The position numbers were made by a program, and so were the translations under genes. Shown here one piece after another: positions 5,072-6,999 of a stretch of 6,999 bases of DNA. The notes below the pieces were generated by a model. The model saw only the letters and a list, made by a program, of their open reading frames with translations. It was not told the origin of the DNA and made no database searches. Location of the stretch: positions 1-6,999 of the forward strand of contig PULL01000320.1 of assembly GCA_003550945.1 (NCBI GenBank), given 5' to 3'. The DNA is from Thioalkalivibrio sp. (GTDB taxonomy: Bacteria; Pseudomonadota; Gammaproteobacteria; Ectothiorhodospirales; Ectothiorhodospiraceae). Every line of letters starts with the position of its first letter. Position 1 is the first letter of the stretch.

Positions 5072-5494
5072 ATGAAATTTCGCCAGCTTGCCATCGCCGC
5101 CGCCGCTGTGTTCCCGTTCGCGGTGTTCGCCACCGAGCCGAACATCCAGCCGGGCGAGTGGGAACTCAACTCCGTGACCACGTTCCCGGGAACCCCGATG
5201 CCGGAACAGCGCGAATCATCCCGAGAGTGCGTGACCGCGGAGGACCTCGCGCGAGGCCTCGCCTTCGATGTGGATGTCGAAGGCTGCGAGATCACTGACC
5301 AGGAGCTCCGCGCGAACGGCATGACCTACTCGATGAGTTGCCGTGGTGAGGAAGGCTTTGACATGACCATGGATGCCGAGATGCATTTCCTCGGCGATCG
5401 CACCGAGGGCACGATGGACGCGCAGATGCTCACCCCGATGGGTCCGATGCAAATGCAGATGCGGCTCGAAGGGCACCGGATCGGCGACTGCTGA
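5072..5494 (+). CDS. Periplasmic DUF3617 domain-containing protein
   Basis: This is a 140-residue exported protein of the DUF3617 family, whose function is unknown. The N-terminus MKFRQLAIAAAAVFPFAVFA is a classic Sec signal peptide with likely cleavage after A20. The mature chain begins TEPNIQPGEWELNS, the family's typical opening (xPGxWE). Four cysteines (C53, C72, C90, C140) are spaced as in the family, and a final G-x-C is typical; two disulfides are likely. The C-terminal half is rich in Met: 11 between residues 84 and 130, including the cluster 123/126/128/130. The start at 5072 has AAAGGA (5058-5063) 8 bases upstream; the frame is open upstream but those codons lack protein-like character. 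It is monocistronic by appearance, divergent from the esterase and convergent with the MOSC gene. Confidence 0.9.
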   Translation: MKFRQLAIAAAAVFPFAVFATEPNIQPGEWELNSVTTFPGTPMPEQRESSRECVTAEDLARGLAFDVDVEGCEITDQELRANGMTYSMSCRGEEGFDMTMDAEMHFLGDRTEGTMDAQMLTPMGPMQMQMRLEGHRIGDC

Positions 5495-5504
5495 GACCCG
5501 TTTT

Positions 5505-5540
5505 GGGCGGGGCGCGGCTGAGATGGCGGCGGCCCCGTCC
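5505..5540 (+). terminator. GC-rich hairpin between convergent DUF3617 and MOSC genes
   Basis: GGGCGGGGC (5505-5513) can pair with GCCCCGTCC (5532-5540) in plus-strand RNA over nine pairs with one G-U and an 18-nt loop. It starts 10 bases after the DUF3617 stop. There is no U-run on the 3' side; the four Ts lie 5' of the stem. It is therefore not a canonical intrinsic terminator and may only block 3' exonucleases or be chance. Confidence 0.3.
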
Positions 5541-5544
5541 GCTG

Positions 5545-6057
5545 TCAGGCCGGGCCGGAGGGTTCGAACAGCAACGCGTCCCCAACCCGAATCAGGCCGC
5601 CCTCGACAACGCGCAGACAGACGCCGCTGTTGGCGCCCAGAGCCTTCGCGAGATTCTCGCCCGTGACCTGGTTGAGGTAGCCGCAGGGCGGCCGCGGCCT
5701 TTGCCAGGCGAACAGCGCCGAGCCGATCCGGAACTGGCGTCCCTCGAGGTCGCGGGTCCGTAGCCCGGCCACGACGAGGTTCCGCCGATGCTGGCCCTGG
5801 TCGAGCCGAACGTCGCGCCGCCGTTGGGCCCGCCGCAGGTCGTCCTCCGAGATCAACGTGACTTCGCAACTCTCCACCGGGTGCCAGTGCCCGGTGCCGA
5901 GGCAATAGCGGTCGCCGGTCAGGCCGCAGCCCGCGATCGCTTCTGCGTGGGGCTGCGCTTGCATGGGCTCTCCAGCGCTCGCGCAGACGTAGATCGCCTG
6001 CAGCCTGGGGGGCTGTCCGGATCCGCGCAGACGCCCCAGCAGCGTGCGCCAACCCAT
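5545..6057 (-). CDS. Stand-alone MOSC domain-containing protein
   Basis: This is a 170-residue cytoplasmic protein made almost entirely of one MOSC domain (about 19-165), the domain named after the C-terminus of molybdenum cofactor sulfurase. Visible family features: G-LTGDRY (45-51), VTLISEDDL (66-74), RRNLVVAGL (91-99), L-EGRQFRIGSALF (104-116), PPCGYL (123-128) with the conserved Cys C125, and GGLIRVGDALL (153-163). The family is thought to handle sulfur or Moco-bound ligands through that cysteine. Small stand-alone members such as YiiM-like proteins act on N-hydroxylated compounds in reported cases; which applies here is unknown. It lacks the N-terminal beta-barrel of mARC-type proteins. 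Its ATG overlaps the kinase stop by one base (TGATG, 6059-6055) and no Shine-Dalgarno is visible, so translation is probably by reinitiation. Confidence 0.9.
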   Translation of the reverse strand: MGWRTLLGRLRGSGQPPRLQAIYVCASAGEPMQAQPHAEAIAGCGLTGDRYCLGTGHWHPVESCEVTLISEDDLRRAQRRRDVRLDQGQHRRNLVVAGLRTRDLEGRQFRIGSALFAWQRPRPPCGYLNQVTGENLAKALGANSGVCLRVVEGGLIRVGDALLFEPSGPA

Positions 6058-6995
6058 CAGTAGCGGTATCCGAAGCTTTCCTGAAACCGCTGTGCAAACG
6101 AGGCCGCGTCGAAGCGGTGGTTCTGGGTGCCCGGGCTCGCGATCTTGATCGATCCGAGCAGCGATGCGATGCGTCCCGTGGTTTCCCAGTCCATGCCCTG
6201 CTCCATGCCGAACAGCAGGCCGGCACGGTAGGCGTCGCCACAGCCGGTCGGATCCACCACCGCGGATGGCGTCACCGCCGGGATGTCGACGCGGCGGCCG
6301 CCGGTGTAGATCCTGGAACCCTCGGCACCACGCGTGACGACCAGTGCATCGACCCGCTCCGCCATCTGCTCCAGCGTGAGGCCGGTGCGCTGGGCGGTCA
6401 ACTGCGCCTCGTAGTCGTTGAAGGCGGCGTAAGTCGCCTGTTCGAGGAACCGGAGCAGATCCTCTGCGCCGAACAGCGGCAGGCCCTGGCCCACGTCGAA
6501 AATGAACGGGATGCCGGCCTGCGCGAACTGCTCCGCGTGCTGGAGCATGCCCTCGCGGCCGTCCGGAGCGACGATGCCGATGCGGATGCCGAGGCTCGCG
6601 GCCTCATCGACCCGGTTGTAGTGGGAGAAATTCATCGCGCCGGGGTGAAATGCGGTGATCTGGTTGTCGTCCTGATCCGTGGTGATGAACGCCTGGCCGG
6701 TGAAGCTGCCGTCGACCGTGCGCACGTGCCGGCAGTCGATGCCCTGCTGGCCCAGCCATTCGGCGTAAATGCCGAAGTCGGCCCCCACGGTGGCCATGGG
6801 TACCGGGTCTCCGCCCAGCAACTTCAGGTTGTAGGCGATGTTGCCCGCGCAGCCGCCGAATTCCCGGCGCATTTCCGGCACCAGGAAGGAAACGTTCAGA
6901 ATATGCACCTTGTCGGGCAGGATGTGGTGCCGAAAGCGGTCCGGGAAGACCATGATGGTGTCGAAGGCGAGGGAACCGCAGATCAGGGCGGGCAT
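6057..6995 (-). CDS. PfkB-family carbohydrate/nucleoside kinase (often annotated adenosine kinase)
   Basis: This is a 312-residue cytoplasmic kinase of the ribokinase/PfkB superfamily, transferring phosphate from ATP to a sugar or nucleoside hydroxyl. Visible motifs: ICGSLAFDTIMVF (5-17), the glycine-rich GGCAGNIAYNLKLLG (47-61), ATVGADFG (68-75), NDYEA (193-197), VVTRGAEGS (219-227) and the signature DPTGCGDAYRAGLL (248-261) containing the anion hole and catalytic base D254. ASPGTQNHRF (286-295) closes the nucleotide site. Length is normal. The N-terminal FRHHILPDKVHILNVSFLVP segment is typical of a proteobacterial subgroup usually labelled adenosine kinase; the true substrate is not certain from sequence. 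The ATG at 6995 leaves only four bases of upstream sequence, so no ribosome binding site can be checked, though the N-terminus looks complete. The gene overlaps the MOSC start by one base. Confidence 0.93.
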   Translation of the reverse strand: MPALICGSLAFDTIMVFPDRFRHHILPDKVHILNVSFLVPEMRREFGGCAGNIAYNLKLLGGDPVPMATVGADFGIYAEWLGQQGIDCRHVRTVDGSFTGQAFITTDQDDNQITAFHPGAMNFSHYNRVDEAASLGIRIGIVAPDGREGMLQHAEQFAQAGIPFIFDVGQGLPLFGAEDLLRFLEQATYAAFNDYEAQLTAQRTGLTLEQMAERVDALVVTRGAEGSRIYTGGRRVDIPAVTPSAVVDPTGCGDAYRAGLLFGMEQGMDWETTGRIASLLGSIKIASPGTQNHRFDAASFAQRFQESFGYRY

Positions 6996-6999
6996 GGAC

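Noticed and set aside
4237..5298. Plus-strand open frame of 353 codons over the esterase and the divergent gap
   Set aside because: Ser/Arg-rich shadow antisense to the clear SGNH esterase; no family resemblance.
5216..6241. Long minus-strand open frame of 341 codons across DUF3617, MOSC and the kinase end
   Set aside because: Arg/Pro/Ala-rich shadow translation caused by high G+C; it conflicts with three well-recognised genes.
1..6999. Mobile element, CRISPR array, tRNA or defence system
   Set aside because: No transposase or integrase motif, regularly spaced repeat array, tRNA-like cloverleaf or defence-domain gene was seen; the gaps are all shorter than 300 bases.

Overview
This is a GC-rich window (roughly two thirds G+C by eye) of dense chromosomal bacterial sequence. 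The gene content points to a gammaproteobacterium: Pgi C-terminus, a DUF938 methyltransferase, a long-type BCCT osmolyte transporter, a TesA-like SGNH esterase, DUF3617, MOSC and a PfkB kinase. The Ectothiorhodospiraceae/Chromatiales (for example Thioalkalivibrio-like halophiles) seem the best guess. The taxon is inferred from overall flavour, not from a marker gene. I see no rRNA, tRNA, insertion sequence, CRISPR array, integrase or phage gene, and no sign of a defence island.

Layout, left to right. (a) 1-1089, plus strand: the last 150 residues of glucose-6-phosphate isomerase, then after 3 bases a DUF938 SAM-dependent methyltransferase. (b) 1071-1871, minus strand: an exported, cysteine-free, Pro/Gly/Ser/Trp/Tyr-rich protein with a 15-residue Trp repeat. 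I cannot assign it to a family. Its 3' end overlaps the methyltransferase gene by 19 bases. (c) 1872-2140: a divergent control region. It holds a sigma70-like promoter for the minus-strand gene, bracketed by a 10-bp inverted repeat, and a sigmaS-like -10 followed by a foldable leader of about 140 nt for the plus-strand gene. (d) 2141-4129: a 662-residue BCCT betaine/choline-type transporter with a BetP-like Na+/betaine core and a BetT-like cytoplasmic tail. (e) 4161-4820, minus strand: an SGNH/GDSL esterase lipoprotein, convergent with the transporter. (f) 4821-5071: a second divergent intergenic region with clustered palindromes. (g) 5072-5494, plus strand: a periplasmic DUF3617 protein with a methionine-rich C-terminal half. 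(h) 5545-6995, minus strand: a PfkB-family sugar/nucleoside kinase and a MOSC-domain protein, joined by a one-base TGATG stop/start overlap.

How the genes work together. Most look like housekeeping or envelope/osmotic functions packed as short transcription units, not one pathway. The osmolyte transporter and the unknown exported Trp-repeat protein share a divergent control region, so they could be co-regulated; this is inference. The kinase and MOSC protein are almost certainly co-translated, but their biochemical link is not obvious.

I do not find a convincing new multi-gene system. The items most worth a second look are the Trp-repeat exported protein, the divergent control region with its inverted repeats, and the hybrid character of the BCCT transporter.
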